Origin: Phycisphaerae bacterium
GTDB taxonomy: Bacteria; Planctomycetota; Phycisphaerae; Tepidisphaerales; Tepidisphaeraceae
Reading direction: 5' to 3'
Assembly: GCA_030448225.1 (NCBI GenBank)
Contig: JAUJNJ010000103.1
Span: 1-21,136, forward strand
DNA: 21,136 nt
Below, piece by piece: positions 1-6,334 of the stretch. The notes below the pieces were generated by a model. The model was not told where the DNA came from. It ran no database searches and worked only from the letters and a program-made list of their open reading frames with translations. The translations under genes and the position numbers were made by a program. How positions within the stretch are numbered: position 1 is the stretch's first letter; every line of letters begins with the position of its first letter.

Positions 1-177
1 GTCGCCGTCGCGTTTGGCGATCAGCACCGTCCCCGACGTGCGGCCGAGGCCCGCGGGCTTCAGCTCCTCCGCCGCCTGCTCGGGCGGCGGCAGGGGTTGG
101 GGCTGGTGCTTGGCCGCGGCGGCGACGCCCTTCTTCGGGGTGGCCGCCGCCGCCTTCTGCGCCTGACGCTGCTGCAT
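1..177 (-). CDS. N-terminal fragment of an unrecognised Ala/Pro/Lys-rich protein (runs off the window)
   Basis: The first 59 codons are visible, beginning MQQRQAQKAAAAT at the CAT on 175-177 and open to the window edge. A GGAG four bases before the ATG, plus a TTGACG/TAGGAT promoter about 170 bases upstream, support this start. The visible part is low-complexity, rich in Ala, Gln, Lys and Pro (PLPPPEQAAEE), and ends LGRTSGTVLIAKRDGD, which may be the beginning of a folded domain. There is no signal peptide or clear membrane segment in what is visible. I do not recognise a family. The leader contains an ACCG tetranucleotide tract just upstream of the ribosome binding site. Confidence 0.6.
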   Translation of the reverse strand, partial: MQQRQAQKAAAATPKKGVAAAAKHQPQPLPPPEQAAEELKPAGLGRTSGTVLIAKRDGD

Positions 178-184
178 CACACTC

Positions 185-213
185 CGTCGGTCGGTCGATC
201 GGTCGGTCGGTTC
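185..213. repeat. CGGT/ACCG tetranucleotide tract in the leader of the first gene
   Basis: About seven CGGT units, with one interrupting GATC, lie directly upstream of the GGAG ribosome binding site of the minus-strand gene at 1-177. Read in the gene's direction the tract is ACCGACCGACCGATCGACCG and continues. Such a tract between promoter and ribosome binding site could change length by slipped-strand replication; that role is inference. Confidence 0.6.
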
Positions 214-348
214 GGCCGGTGGGTGTCGCGTCCGTGCGCGCCCGGTCGGTCGCCCCCTGCCCGCGTTGTACGCCGGATCGTAACCCGCGTTGCGGTTCGT
301 TGTCCTGCGGCGCGCGGGCGCCACGGGTCGCCCCGGGGCAGCCCGCTG

Positions 349-378
349 ATCCTAGCCCGTGCCGACGGGGAGCGTCAA
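349..378 (-). promoter_or_regulatory. Sigma70-type promoter for the gene at 1-177
   Basis: On the minus strand TTGACG (378-373) is followed after 18 bases by TAGGAT (354-349). The expected transcription start is near 342, giving a leader of about 165 bases that includes the ACCG repeat tract. This rests on consensus matching only. Confidence 0.4.
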
Positions 379-654
379 CGAAATCACCCCGACCTCGGAC
401 GGAACCTGCGATCGAGGGTGACCGGTTGTGCGGCGCGGGAGGGGTTTGAGAGCTTTAGCGGCGCTGCGGACGGGCGCGGCGCGGTGGGAGGCTCCGGCGG
501 TCGCGAAGACGCAAGCGACGATCGTTGGCAGCTCAGCGATCCGCGCCGGACGCTTGGCGTCCGCGCACGCGCGTCCTCCGTACCTTCGTGCCTGCGTGCA
601 TTTCAGATCGTCCCGCTCCGTCTGCGCGACCCGCGCACGACGCGCCGTGCCCGC
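379..654. other. Intergenic stretch with no gene seen
   Basis: Between the promoter of the first gene and the end of the CNBD/DUF1003 gene I see no credible coding frame, RNA gene or terminator. The open frames through here are Arg/Ala/Pro-rich read-throughs of GC-rich DNA. Confidence 0.5.
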
Positions 655-1551
655 TCATCGGCGCGGGGGGTGGCCGTTGCCCTCGGGGGCGCCGGTCCGC
701 TTCTCGCCGAGCGACTCGGTGAGTCGGTCGAGCTTCTCGTGGAGCTGCATGATCTCGAGCTGGGCCTTGCGGTTCACCTGGTAGTCGAGGTCCGCCTTGA
801 TCGCGTCGCTCTGGGCCTGGCGCTTCTGCGCGTTGAGCACGAAGATCGACAGCACGATCGCCTCGACCGTGATCATGAACCCGAGCCAGAAGAACGTCGG
901 CGGCTGGTCGAAGAAGTGCACCGGCGGGAACTTGGCCGGGTCGACGGCGCTGGCGGCGTTGTAGCGGAGCGTCTGCACGACGACCCACGCGACGAAGAAC
1001 AGCAGGTTGAAGACGAGGAACACCTCGCTGGCGAACACCGCCGTCACCCGCTCGACGACGCGCTGCACCGCCGTCTGCTTCTCCTTCAGCGCCTCGTTGG
1101 GGTTCTTGATCCCGCGGAGCTTGTCGAGGTTGTCGCGCTGCCGCCGGCCGAGTTCCTCCATCATGTGAATGGCGGAGCTCGGGTGCCGGCGGACGAAGTC
1201 GTGGAACGCGTCGCGGCCGAGCACGAGCACCCGCACCTCGTCCAGCGCGCGGGCGGTGCCGGTGCGGCGGCCGCCGTCGAGCAGCGACAGCTCGCCGAAG
1301 AACTGCCCGGGGCCGAGCGTGGCGAGCGTGACCTCGGTGCCGGCGTCGTCGACGTAGGAGATGACGACCGTGCCGTCCTCGACGATGTAGAACGTGTCGC
1401 CCGCCTCGCCGATCCAGAAGATCGCGTCGTGCGGCTGGTACGCCCGCGTCTCGAGCAGTCGGTGCAAATCGTCGCGCTCGATCGGCGTGAGCCCGGCGAA
1501 CAGCGGGATGCGGTTGAACAGGTCCGTCCCCGACGTCGCCGCCGTGCTCAT
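655..1551 (-). CDS. Cyclic-nucleotide-binding domain protein with C-terminal DUF1003 membrane domain
   Basis: This is a 298-residue protein. Residues about 11-120 form a cyclic-nucleotide-binding fold with the phosphate-binding cassette FFGELSLLDGGRRTGTARA (84-102), which keeps the Gly-Glu and Arg positions. Residues about 160-282 match DUF1003: two hydrophobic helices (about 177-194 and 219-239), then QKRQAQSDAIKADLDYQVN and a coiled tail. It is probably an inner-membrane protein with a cytoplasmic ligand-sensing head; the ligand (cAMP, c-di-GMP or other) cannot be told. I chose the ATG at 1551 because AGGAG lies 7 bases upstream. An ATG at 1584, with AGGAG 10 bases upstream, is the alternative; an ATG at 1593 has the same AGGAG too close. 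The gene is divergent from rnpB and reads cleanly with no frameshift. Domain identification is confident, function is not. Confidence 0.9.
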   Translation of the reverse strand: MSTAATSGTDLFNRIPLFAGLTPIERDDLHRLLETRAYQPHDAIFWIGEAGDTFYIVEDGTVVISYVDDAGTEVTLATLGPGQFFGELSLLDGGRRTGTARALDEVRVLVLGRDAFHDFVRRHPSSAIHMMEELGRRQRDNLDKLRGIKNPNEALKEKQTAVQRVVERVTAVFASEVFLVFNLLFFVAWVVVQTLRYNAASAVDPAKFPPVHFFDQPPTFFWLGFMITVEAIVLSIFVLNAQKRQAQSDAIKADLDYQVNRKAQLEIMQLHEKLDRLTESLGEKRTGAPEGNGHPPRR

Positions 1552-1712
1552 GCCGCTGCTCCTGTCTTGCACGATTGAAACCATCGACCTCATGCTCCTG
1601 CCCAGCGGACGCCGGCCCCCGCGGGGTCCGGCCGGGACGCGCCGCCGGCCCCGCCGGGCGCGGCCCGCGATAGCCCTTATCGGACAAACGGGGCGGAATC
1701 GTCCGGCCGATG

Positions 1713-1718
1713 TATAAT
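1713..1718 (+). promoter_or_regulatory. TATAAT -10 box of rnpB
   Basis: A perfect TATAAT lies 7 bases before the first paired base of the RNase P RNA P1 helix (1725), as expected for a transcription start at the RNA 5' end. No good -35 hexamer is present at the usual spacing. Confidence 0.7.
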
Positions 1719-1724
1719 CGACTC

Positions 1725-2293
1725 GGCCGCGGCCGTCGCGGCGGTCGCGTCCGCCCGATCGAGGGCGGCACGAGGAAAGTCCGAGCTGCGCAGGGCACGG
1801 TGCTTGATAACGTCAAGGCGGAGAAGCGACCCCCGGCAACAAGGGCCGCCGAACCCGACGGAAAGTGCAACAGAAAGATACCGCTGGAGAGCAAGGATGA
1901 AGTTTGAAGGATGAAGGATGAAGAAGCACGGGCGGGCGACAGGCGCGTCTCTCTCTTTTCATCCTTCCGCCTTCAGCCTTCATCCTTGCTCTTCAGTAAG
2001 GGTGAAATGGTGCGGTAAGAGCGCACCGCGCGGGGGGTGACTCCCGTGGCACGGCAAACCCCACCGGCAGCAAGACCGAATAAGCGGACAGCCCTGGTCC
2101 CGGGGCGCAACAGCCACGCCGGGTTCGCCCGGCGCGGCCCCATCCGCGGGTAGGTCGCTCGCGGCGAGGGGAACCTCGCCCGGAGGCGTGCGGCGACGCA
2201 CGTCCTAGAGAAATGATCGCCCCACGCCCGCCGCGGACGTTCGCGCCCGCGGCGGCGCGCGGAACAGAACTCGGCTTACGGACGACCGCGGCC
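1725..2293 (+). ncRNA. rnpB: RNase P RNA, bacterial type A, with enlarged P12 helix
   Basis: This is the catalytic RNA of ribonuclease P, which matures tRNA 5' ends. The conserved blocks occur in order: GAGGAAAGTCCGAGCT and AGGGCACGGTGCTTGATAAC near the 5' end; AGTGCAACAGAAAGATACCGC-type sequence at 1863-1884; GTAAGGGTGAAATGGTGCGG and AAGAGCGCACCGCG at 1996-2032; GGCAAACCCCACCGG; AGCAAGACCGAATAAG; and AGAGAAATGATCGCCC near 2210. The ends were set by the P1 helix: GGCCGCGG at 1725-1732 pairs with CCGCGGCC at 2286-2293. At about 569 bases it is far longer than the usual 350-400. Much of the excess is a hairpin of about 113 bases (1884-1996) where the short P12 helix normally sits. A TATAAT box precedes it and a terminator follows. 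The assignment is certain; the exact ends may be off by a few bases. Confidence 0.95.
1884..1996 (+). repeat. TGAAGGA-repeat hairpin forming an extended P12 of RNase P RNA
   Basis: The 5' arm begins CTGGAGAGCAAGGATGAAG and the 3' arm ends CTTCATCCTTGCTCTTCAG, complementary except for one position. Further in, TGAAGG and GAAGGATGAA also find partners on the other arm, so a long stem of about 38 pairs with a few mismatches closes a GC-rich loop. The arms are built from units of AAGGATG or TGAAGGA. The hairpin sits exactly between the ACCGC and GTAAGGGTGAAA core blocks, where P12 sits in other bacteria. Confidence 0.85.
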
Positions 2294-2303
2294 ATAAACA
2301 AAG

Positions 2304-2343
2304 ACGGCGGCGACCCCTCAAAGGGAGCGCCGCCGTTCTTTTT
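2304..2343 (+). terminator. Rho-independent terminator of rnpB
   Basis: ACGGCGGCG (2304-2312) pairs perfectly with CGCCGCCGT (2328-2336), with an inner CCCCT/AGGG pairing around a short loop, followed by TCTTTTT. It lies 10 bases after the RNase P RNA. On the minus strand the same stem is followed by CTTTGTTT, so it may also stop transcription of the converging small gene. Confidence 0.9.
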
Positions 2344-2387
2344 GTGTGAAGTCTTCGTGACCGGCGTGACAGTGCCGGGGCCGGCGC

Positions 2388-2603
2388 TCAGCCGTACGTA
2401 TCGATGCTCCGGCCGAGCCCCGTCGCCGCCGCCACGAGCGCATCCCCCGCCCCGGCCGCGGTTTGCCCCGCCGCCTCGATCAGCTTGACGGCCGCCGCGC
2501 CCTGAAGTTCCTGCACGTCCAGCGCCTTGCGCGCCCCCTTCATCTGCACGGCGGCAATCGCCTTCGCCTGCTGGAAATCCGAAACGGCTGCGGTTAAATC
2601 CAT
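2388..2603 (-). CDS. Small YjfB-like protein (putative motility protein family)
   Basis: A 71-residue protein starting MDLTAAVSDFQQAKAIAAVQ and ending GRSIDTYG. The pattern of an N-terminal M-D, a middle amphipathic Ala/Gln/Met-rich helix, and a C-terminal Gly-x-x-Ile-Asp-x-Tyr tail resembles the YjfB family, small proteins linked to the motility regulon in Bacillus. The ATG at 2603 was preferred over one at 2678 because GGGAG lies about 6 bases upstream and the homology begins there. GCCGATAC, close to the flagellar sigma28 -10 consensus GCCGATAA, lies 32 bases upstream (2642-2635) but without a matching -35. No signal peptide is seen. It converges on rnpB. Family assignment is from memory of the pattern and is moderate; cellular role is unknown. 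Confidence 0.75.
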   Translation of the reverse strand: MDLTAAVSDFQQAKAIAAVQMKGARKALDVQELQGAAAVKLIEAAGQTAAGAGDALVAAATGLGRSIDTYG

Positions 2604-2762
2604 CGCGGGCTCCCACCAGACTCTGCCAGTTGCCGTATCGGCAGAAATTGGCCCGCGGACCGTGCGTTTATCGCGCAAGATCCGGGCCGAAAGCGACGGT
2701 CGCCGTGCTACCGCCGTTTAGAGCAGCCGGATAGCGAAGAGCAGTTGCGCCTGCCGGGCCCC

Positions 2763-2798
2763 GTCATTCCGAGGAGCGACAGCGACGAGGGATCTCGG
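2763..2798 (+). repeat. Dispersed repeat, GTCATTCCGAGGAG...GAGGGATCTCG type
   Basis: GTCATTCCGAGGAGCGACAG followed by CGACGAGGGATCTCG. A second, diverged copy occurs in the opposite orientation at 18041-18079. It resembles short intergenic repeats seen in many large bacterial genomes. No coding potential. Confidence 0.65.
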
Positions 2799-2984
2799 GC
2801 TGGAGAAAAGGGTTCCCTTCCCCACGACCGGTCGGGTTGCTACCGGCCTCTCCAGGAGGATGTCGCTGAGGATGCTACGTTCGACGGGGAGCCGCTGTAG
2901 CTGCCGGCTTGGTCGGCGCATTCGGGCCGGCGCTGAGACCCGTGACGGGGGTCCGTTTTATACCGGAAGAACAAATGTCAGAAG

Positions 2985-2996
2985 ATTCGCGCGAAT
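2985..2996. promoter_or_regulatory. Palindrome ATTCGCGCGAAT upstream of the lexA promoter (possible operator)
   Basis: A perfect 12-base palindrome lies 5 bases before the TTGACT -35 element. Its position suits a repressor site, and lexA is usually autoregulated, but the sequence does not match the Gram-positive or enterobacterial LexA box. Function is inference. Confidence 0.3.
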
Positions 2997-3001
2997 GGCG
3001 C

Positions 3002-3031
3002 TTGACTCCGGTTTTCGCGTTAGGGTAATGT
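3002..3031 (+). promoter_or_regulatory. Promoter for the ORF-lexA unit
   Basis: TTGACT (3002-3007), 18-base spacer, TAATGT (3026-3031). The start would fall near 3038, about 45 bases before the ATG at 3083, so the upstream ORF and lexA are probably transcribed together. Confidence 0.5.
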
Positions 3032-3082
3032 TTCCGGAACAGCCTCCAAACGCCGGCTGTCGTTCAGCCTGAAGGACAGGGA

Positions 3083-3703
3083 ATGGGAAGGGAAGCCCAA
3101 TCCGAGGCCGGACCGCGTGCCGCCGCGCCCGCCGGGGCCTCGCATGACGCGATGCCGCCAAGCGAGGCTGACTCGTCGACCCGGCAGGTCGAGTGGTCGA
3201 CCGGGCGAGGCGAGTTGTCGATCGAGCAGGTCGAGCGGGAGGTCGAGGCCGACCTGTCGCTCGCGCCGCGGGGGCGGTCGGCGCTGTACGTGGAGCCGGC
3301 CGTGCTCGAGCCCGAGGAGGTGCAGGCGCTGTTGGGCGGCCTGCACGCCCTGCTCGCGGTGGCTGTGGATCCCGCGGCGGACGGCGCCGCGCACGACCCT
3401 GCGTCGCAGGGCATCGAACCGCACGCCGCGACCGCCCCACCCGGGCGGGGCGGCGCCCTTAGCGAGCCCCAGGAGCTCCCGTATGAACCTCACCCCCCGC
3501 CAGCTCGACGTGGTCGTGGCGATCCGCAACTTCCGCCACCTCATGGGCTATTCCCCGACCATGCAGGAGCTCGCCGACCAGCTCGGCACGAGCAAGGTCA
3601 CGATCTTCGAGCACGTCGGCGCGCTCGAAAAGAAGCGCGTCCTGCGGCGCGACAAGCACAAGGCTCGCTCTTTGGAAATCATCTCCGAGGAGAAGCTTCC
3701 TGA
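3083..3703 (+). CDS. Unrecognised ORF upstream of and overlapping lexA
   Basis: The ATG at 3083 is preceded by AAGGA six bases upstream. The frame has strongly G/C-biased third codon positions and protein-like text until about 3480 (for example ALYVEPAVLEPEEVQALLGG, about residues 73-92), so this part is probably a real gene of about 125-130 residues. Beyond 3483 the frame continues to a stop at 3703 only as a shadow of lexA. The true end is therefore uncertain: one indel would move it to the TAG at 3460-3462 in another frame. The stretch 3172-3250 contains six GTCGA motifs. I do not recognise a family; there is no signal peptide or membrane segment. Placement 21 or more bases before lexA, with a shared promoter, suggests co-expression with the SOS repressor. 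Confidence 0.4.
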   Translation: MGREAQSEAGPRAAAPAGASHDAMPPSEADSSTRQVEWSTGRGELSIEQVEREVEADLSLAPRGRSALYVEPAVLEPEEVQALLGGLHALLAVAVDPAADGAAHDPASQGIEPHAATAPPGRGGALSEPQELPYEPHPPPARRGRGDPQLPPPHGLFPDHAGARRPARHEQGHDLRARRRARKEARPAARQAQGSLFGNHLRGEAS

Positions 3704-4094
3704 CGAGAACCGCAGCACGAAGCTCCCGCTCCTGGGCAACATCGCCGCCGGCTCGCCGATCGAGGCGGTCGAGGACCGCGAGGAGCTCGACCTGGAGAAG
3801 GTGTTCCACTCCAAGAACGGCGTCTACGTCCTGCGCGTCCGCGGCGAGTCGATGATCGACGACCACCTCTGCGACGGCGACTACGTCGTGATCGAACGCC
3901 GCGAGACCGCCCGCAACGGGGAGCAGGTCGTCGCGCTGCTCGACACCGGCGAGGCCACGCTCAAGCGCTTCTACAAGGAGCCCGGCGGCAAGATCCGCCT
4001 CCAGCCGGCCAACAAGACGATGGAACCCCGCATCGTCGACGCCAACCGCTGCCGCGTGCAGGGCGTGGTGATCGGCGTGCTGCGGAGCTATTGA
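3483..4094 (+). CDS. lexA: LexA repressor (SOS regulator, S24 self-cleaving peptidase)
   Basis: A 203-residue protein, the usual LexA length. Residues 1-65 form the winged helix DNA-binding domain (MNLTPRQLDVVVAIRNF, with helix-turn-helix PTMQELADQLGTSKVTIFEHV). The C-terminal S24 peptidase domain has the self-cleavage site Ala89-Gly90 in NIAAGSPIEA, the catalytic Ser123 in RVRGESMIDD and the catalytic Lys161 in EATLKRF. RecA-stimulated cleavage would inactivate the repressor after DNA damage. AGGAG sits 7 bases before the ATG at 3483, and homology begins there, so longer in-frame extensions from 3117 are rejected. Recognition helix differs from the E. coli one, so a different operator is expected. 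The gene reads cleanly. Confidence 0.97.
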   Translation: MNLTPRQLDVVVAIRNFRHLMGYSPTMQELADQLGTSKVTIFEHVGALEKKRVLRRDKHKARSLEIISEEKLPDENRSTKLPLLGNIAAGSPIEAVEDREELDLEKVFHSKNGVYVLRVRGESMIDDHLCDGDYVVIERRETARNGEQVVALLDTGEATLKRFYKEPGGKIRLQPANKTMEPRIVDANRCRVQGVVIGVLRSY

Positions 4095-4612
4095 GCCCTG
4101 ACGGAGGACGGACCGCGACCTTCGCGCCGGAGTTCTCTCCCGTTTATAACGCGCGGCGGGCCCTTCGGGCCTGCGGCGAAACGCGGAACGCCGGGTTATT
4201 GGGATAGGCACTTAGCCGCCGCTCGCAGAGCGGACGCGTCGGGGGCGCGTAGCGCGCGGCCCGTGGAGAAGGGAGGCACTACCTCCCGTTCAGCATTTGC
4301 TGCATTGTTTCTCTCTCGTCGGGTTCGCGAGAGGGAGCGGGTAACGTCCTTTCCCGGGCATCCGGAATTGCGGCTCTCCCTCCGTGGTTGTTCGTCGCGC
4401 CGAACGTCGATCGCGGCACGACGGATGGTTCAACGACGGGAGTCGAAATCGCTGCTGTCATCTCGTGTGATGCGCTAAGCCGCGAGCGGCTTGGATCGAG
4501 CGGACACACCGACTTCCGAATCGCGCACCGCGCCGCCCGCTATCGACGCCCGCCCCGCCGGCCGGTACCTTTCCCCGCGCCACCAACAGGTACCCTGGGA
4601 GATCCACGCCCG
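4095..4612. other. Intergenic region between lexA and argJ with dispersed repeats
   Basis: It contains GCCCTTCGGGC (4160-4170) and a TTAGCCGCCGCTCGCAGAGCGG element (4212-4233), both belonging to a repeat family seen again at 7126 and 8538, plus a CTCTCTCGTCGGGTTCGCGAGAGGGAG palindrome-like segment around 4311-4338. No credible gene starts here; the open frame from 4388 becomes meaningful only at the argJ start. Confidence 0.5.
4212..4233 (+). repeat. TTAGCCGC-hairpin repeat, copy 1
   Basis: TTAGCCGCCGCTCGCAGAGCGG, with CCGCTC pairing to GAGCGG. Related copies are at 7126-7145 and 8538-8558, sharing TTAGCCGC followed by a short G/C hairpin. The GCCCTTCGGGC at 4160-4170 is the hairpin of the same family on the other strand. 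Confidence 0.5.
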
Positions 4613-5890
4613 ATGCGCGACCTTCACCTGCTGTCCCCGCGCGGGTTCCGCGCCGCCGGCGTGTACGCCGGGATCAAGTCCAAGCGCGCGCCGGACGTCG
4701 GCCTGCTCGTATGTGACACCCGCGCGACGGCCGCGGCGGTGTTCACGACGAACAAGGTCTTCGCCGCGCCGGTGAAGGTCGGCCGCGAGCACGTCGCCGC
4801 CGGGCGCCTGCGGGGCGTGGTCGTCAACGCCGGCAACGCCAACGCCTGCACCGGCCGCCGCGGCGAGCCGCGACGCCCGGCGCATGTGCGAACTGGCCGG
4901 GCGCGGCGTTCGACTGCGTGACGCGACCGACGTGCTGCCGTCGTCGACCGGCATCATCGGTCACCATCTGCCGATGGAAAAGCTCGAGCCGCGGCATCGT
5001 CGAGGCGGGCCAGCGCCTCGGCGGCAGCGGAGAGCACGCGCTGCTGTTCGCCGACGCTATCCTCACGACGGACCTCAAACGCAAGGCCGCCGCCGCGCAG
5101 TTCAAGGTCGGCGGTGAAATTGTCACGCTCGCCGGCGTCTGCAAGGAGCGGCATGATCGGCCCCCGCATGGCCCTGCCGGCCGCCGGTCAGCGCCGCCGC
5201 CGGCAAGGCCCGGCCGGCACCCGGGCGCGCGGCCAAGCTCGCGCGTCACGCGACGATGCTCGCGTACCTCACGACCGATGCCGCCGTGCCCGCCCCGCTG
5301 CTCCGCCGCCTGATTGGCCGCCGCCGCCGAGGCGAGTTTCAACGCCGTCACGGTCGACGACCACACGAGCACGAACGACACGGCCGTCCTGCTCGCCTCG
5401 GGCATGTCCGGCGTGAAGCTCGACTCGCCCCGGGCCCTCGACGCCTTCGCCCGGCGCGCTCGACGAGGTCTTCCGCGCGCTCGCCTATCAGATCGCCGCC
5501 GACGGCGAGGAGCGCGACGAAGGTCGTGGTGATCACGGTGAAGGGCGCAAAGAGCGACGCCGACGCCCGGGCGATGTCGCGCGATCGCCAACTCGCCGCT
5601 GGTGAAGCGCGCGATGCACGGCAACGACCCGAACTGGGGCCGGATCGTCTCGGCGGCCGGCCTGTGCGCGCCGAGTTCGACCCCGACCGCGCGACGCTGA
5701 CCCTGCAAGGCACGATCGTCTTCCGCAACGGCCAGCCCGTGCCGATCGACGCGCGCAGGTCGCCGCGTCGCTCAAGGCCCCGGAAGTGCGGGTCGACCTC
5801 GCCTGCCGCCTCGGCCGCGCCGATTCGACGGTCTACACGTGCGACCTGTCGAAGGAGTACGTGACGATCAACGCCGACTATCACACGTAA
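4613..5890 (+). CDS. argJ: Bifunctional glutamate N-acetyltransferase/amino-acid acetyltransferase ArgJ, frameshifted as read
   Basis: ArgJ transfers acetyl from N-acetylornithine to glutamate in cyclic arginine synthesis and cleaves itself into two chains. Family blocks appear in order in changing frames: [142 protein letters not shown], and the end VTINADYHT followed by TAA at 5888-5890. At least nine single- or double-base indels separate them (near 4868, 4988, 5147, 5185, 5306, 5452, 5530, 5578, 5668 and 5755). All key motifs are kept, which favours sequence errors over a dead gene. The start at 4613 has GGGAG 11 bases upstream. An unusual Ala-rich stretch of about 25 residues separates GPRMA from the cleavage-site TML. 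Confidence 0.9.
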
Positions 5891-6334
5891 CGTTCTGTGG
5901 ACGTTTCGGTCGCTTTTTGAACGCGACGCCTCAAGCCTACGGATTATCCCTGGAGGAACAATGCGTTCCGTTACCGGTGCGCCCGGCCTCCGCCCCGTAC
6001 TCGCGGGAGAGGTCAAGGTGAGGGGCCTCCAGCGACAGGCGTGACGGGAGCGGGGACATGTACGGCGGGATGGCGCTCAACCCTGCCCTCCTCCGACTAC
6101 CGCCGAGAGGGAGAAGACCGCGGTCAATTCGGCGGTGAAATGCCCCGCCCGAACCGCGTCTACGCCACGCGACCCGTGACGGCCGGCTGACAACTCTGCG
6201 AAGAGCAGGTTACCCCTCCGCCCCGCCCCCGCCATCCGAAACTCCCCCGATTTTCCCGTACCGGTCTCGCCGCCCGCGCGCCTATGCTGGCGGTCGGTTG
6301 TTGCGCGCGGATTGCTCGTCCACAAGGAGGCGAT
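5891..6334. other. Intergenic region with one dispersed repeat
   Basis: No credible gene. It contains a CCGCCCCGTACTCGCGGGAG-type element at 5987-6026 related to one at 18125-18163. The strong ribosome binding site at 6324-6330 belongs to the next gene. Confidence 0.45.
5987..6026 (+). repeat. CCCCGTACTCGCGGGAGAGG dispersed repeat
   Basis: Imperfect inverted repeat CCTCCGCCCCGTACTCGCGG then GAGAGGTCAAGGTGAGGGG. A diverged copy is at 18125-18163 (CCCTTTCCCCGCACTGGCGG then GAGAGGACAGGGGTGACGGG). It resembles intergenic repeats found widely in GC-rich genomes. Confidence 0.55.

Larger units (their letters stand above)
2604..3001. other. Intergenic region with one dispersed repeat and an AT-richer lexA control region
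   Basis: No credible gene. It holds a GTCATTCCGAGGAG-type repeat (2763-2798) and, just before the lexA promoter, an AT-richer stretch with the perfect palindrome ATTCGCGCGAAT (2985-2996). Confidence 0.5.

Noticed and set aside
97..1578. Long plus-strand open frame (493 residues)
   Set aside because: Mostly antisense to the CNBD/DUF1003 gene; sequence is Arg/Glu/Val-rich shadow text typical of GC-rich DNA and has no domain.
533..1894. Minus-strand open frame (453 residues)
   Set aside because: Overlaps the CNBD gene in another frame and runs into rnpB; Arg/Ala/Pro-rich, no domain.
2969..2980. GAACAAATGTCA as a Gram-positive-type SOS box (GAAC-N4-GTTC)
   Set aside because: The second half-site is GTCA instead of GTTC; the match is too weak, and it lies far from the promoter core.
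3172..3250. GTCGA-rich stretch as a direct-repeat array or CRISPR
   Set aside because: Units are irregularly spaced, very short, and lie in a coding-like frame; no spacers or cas genes in the window.
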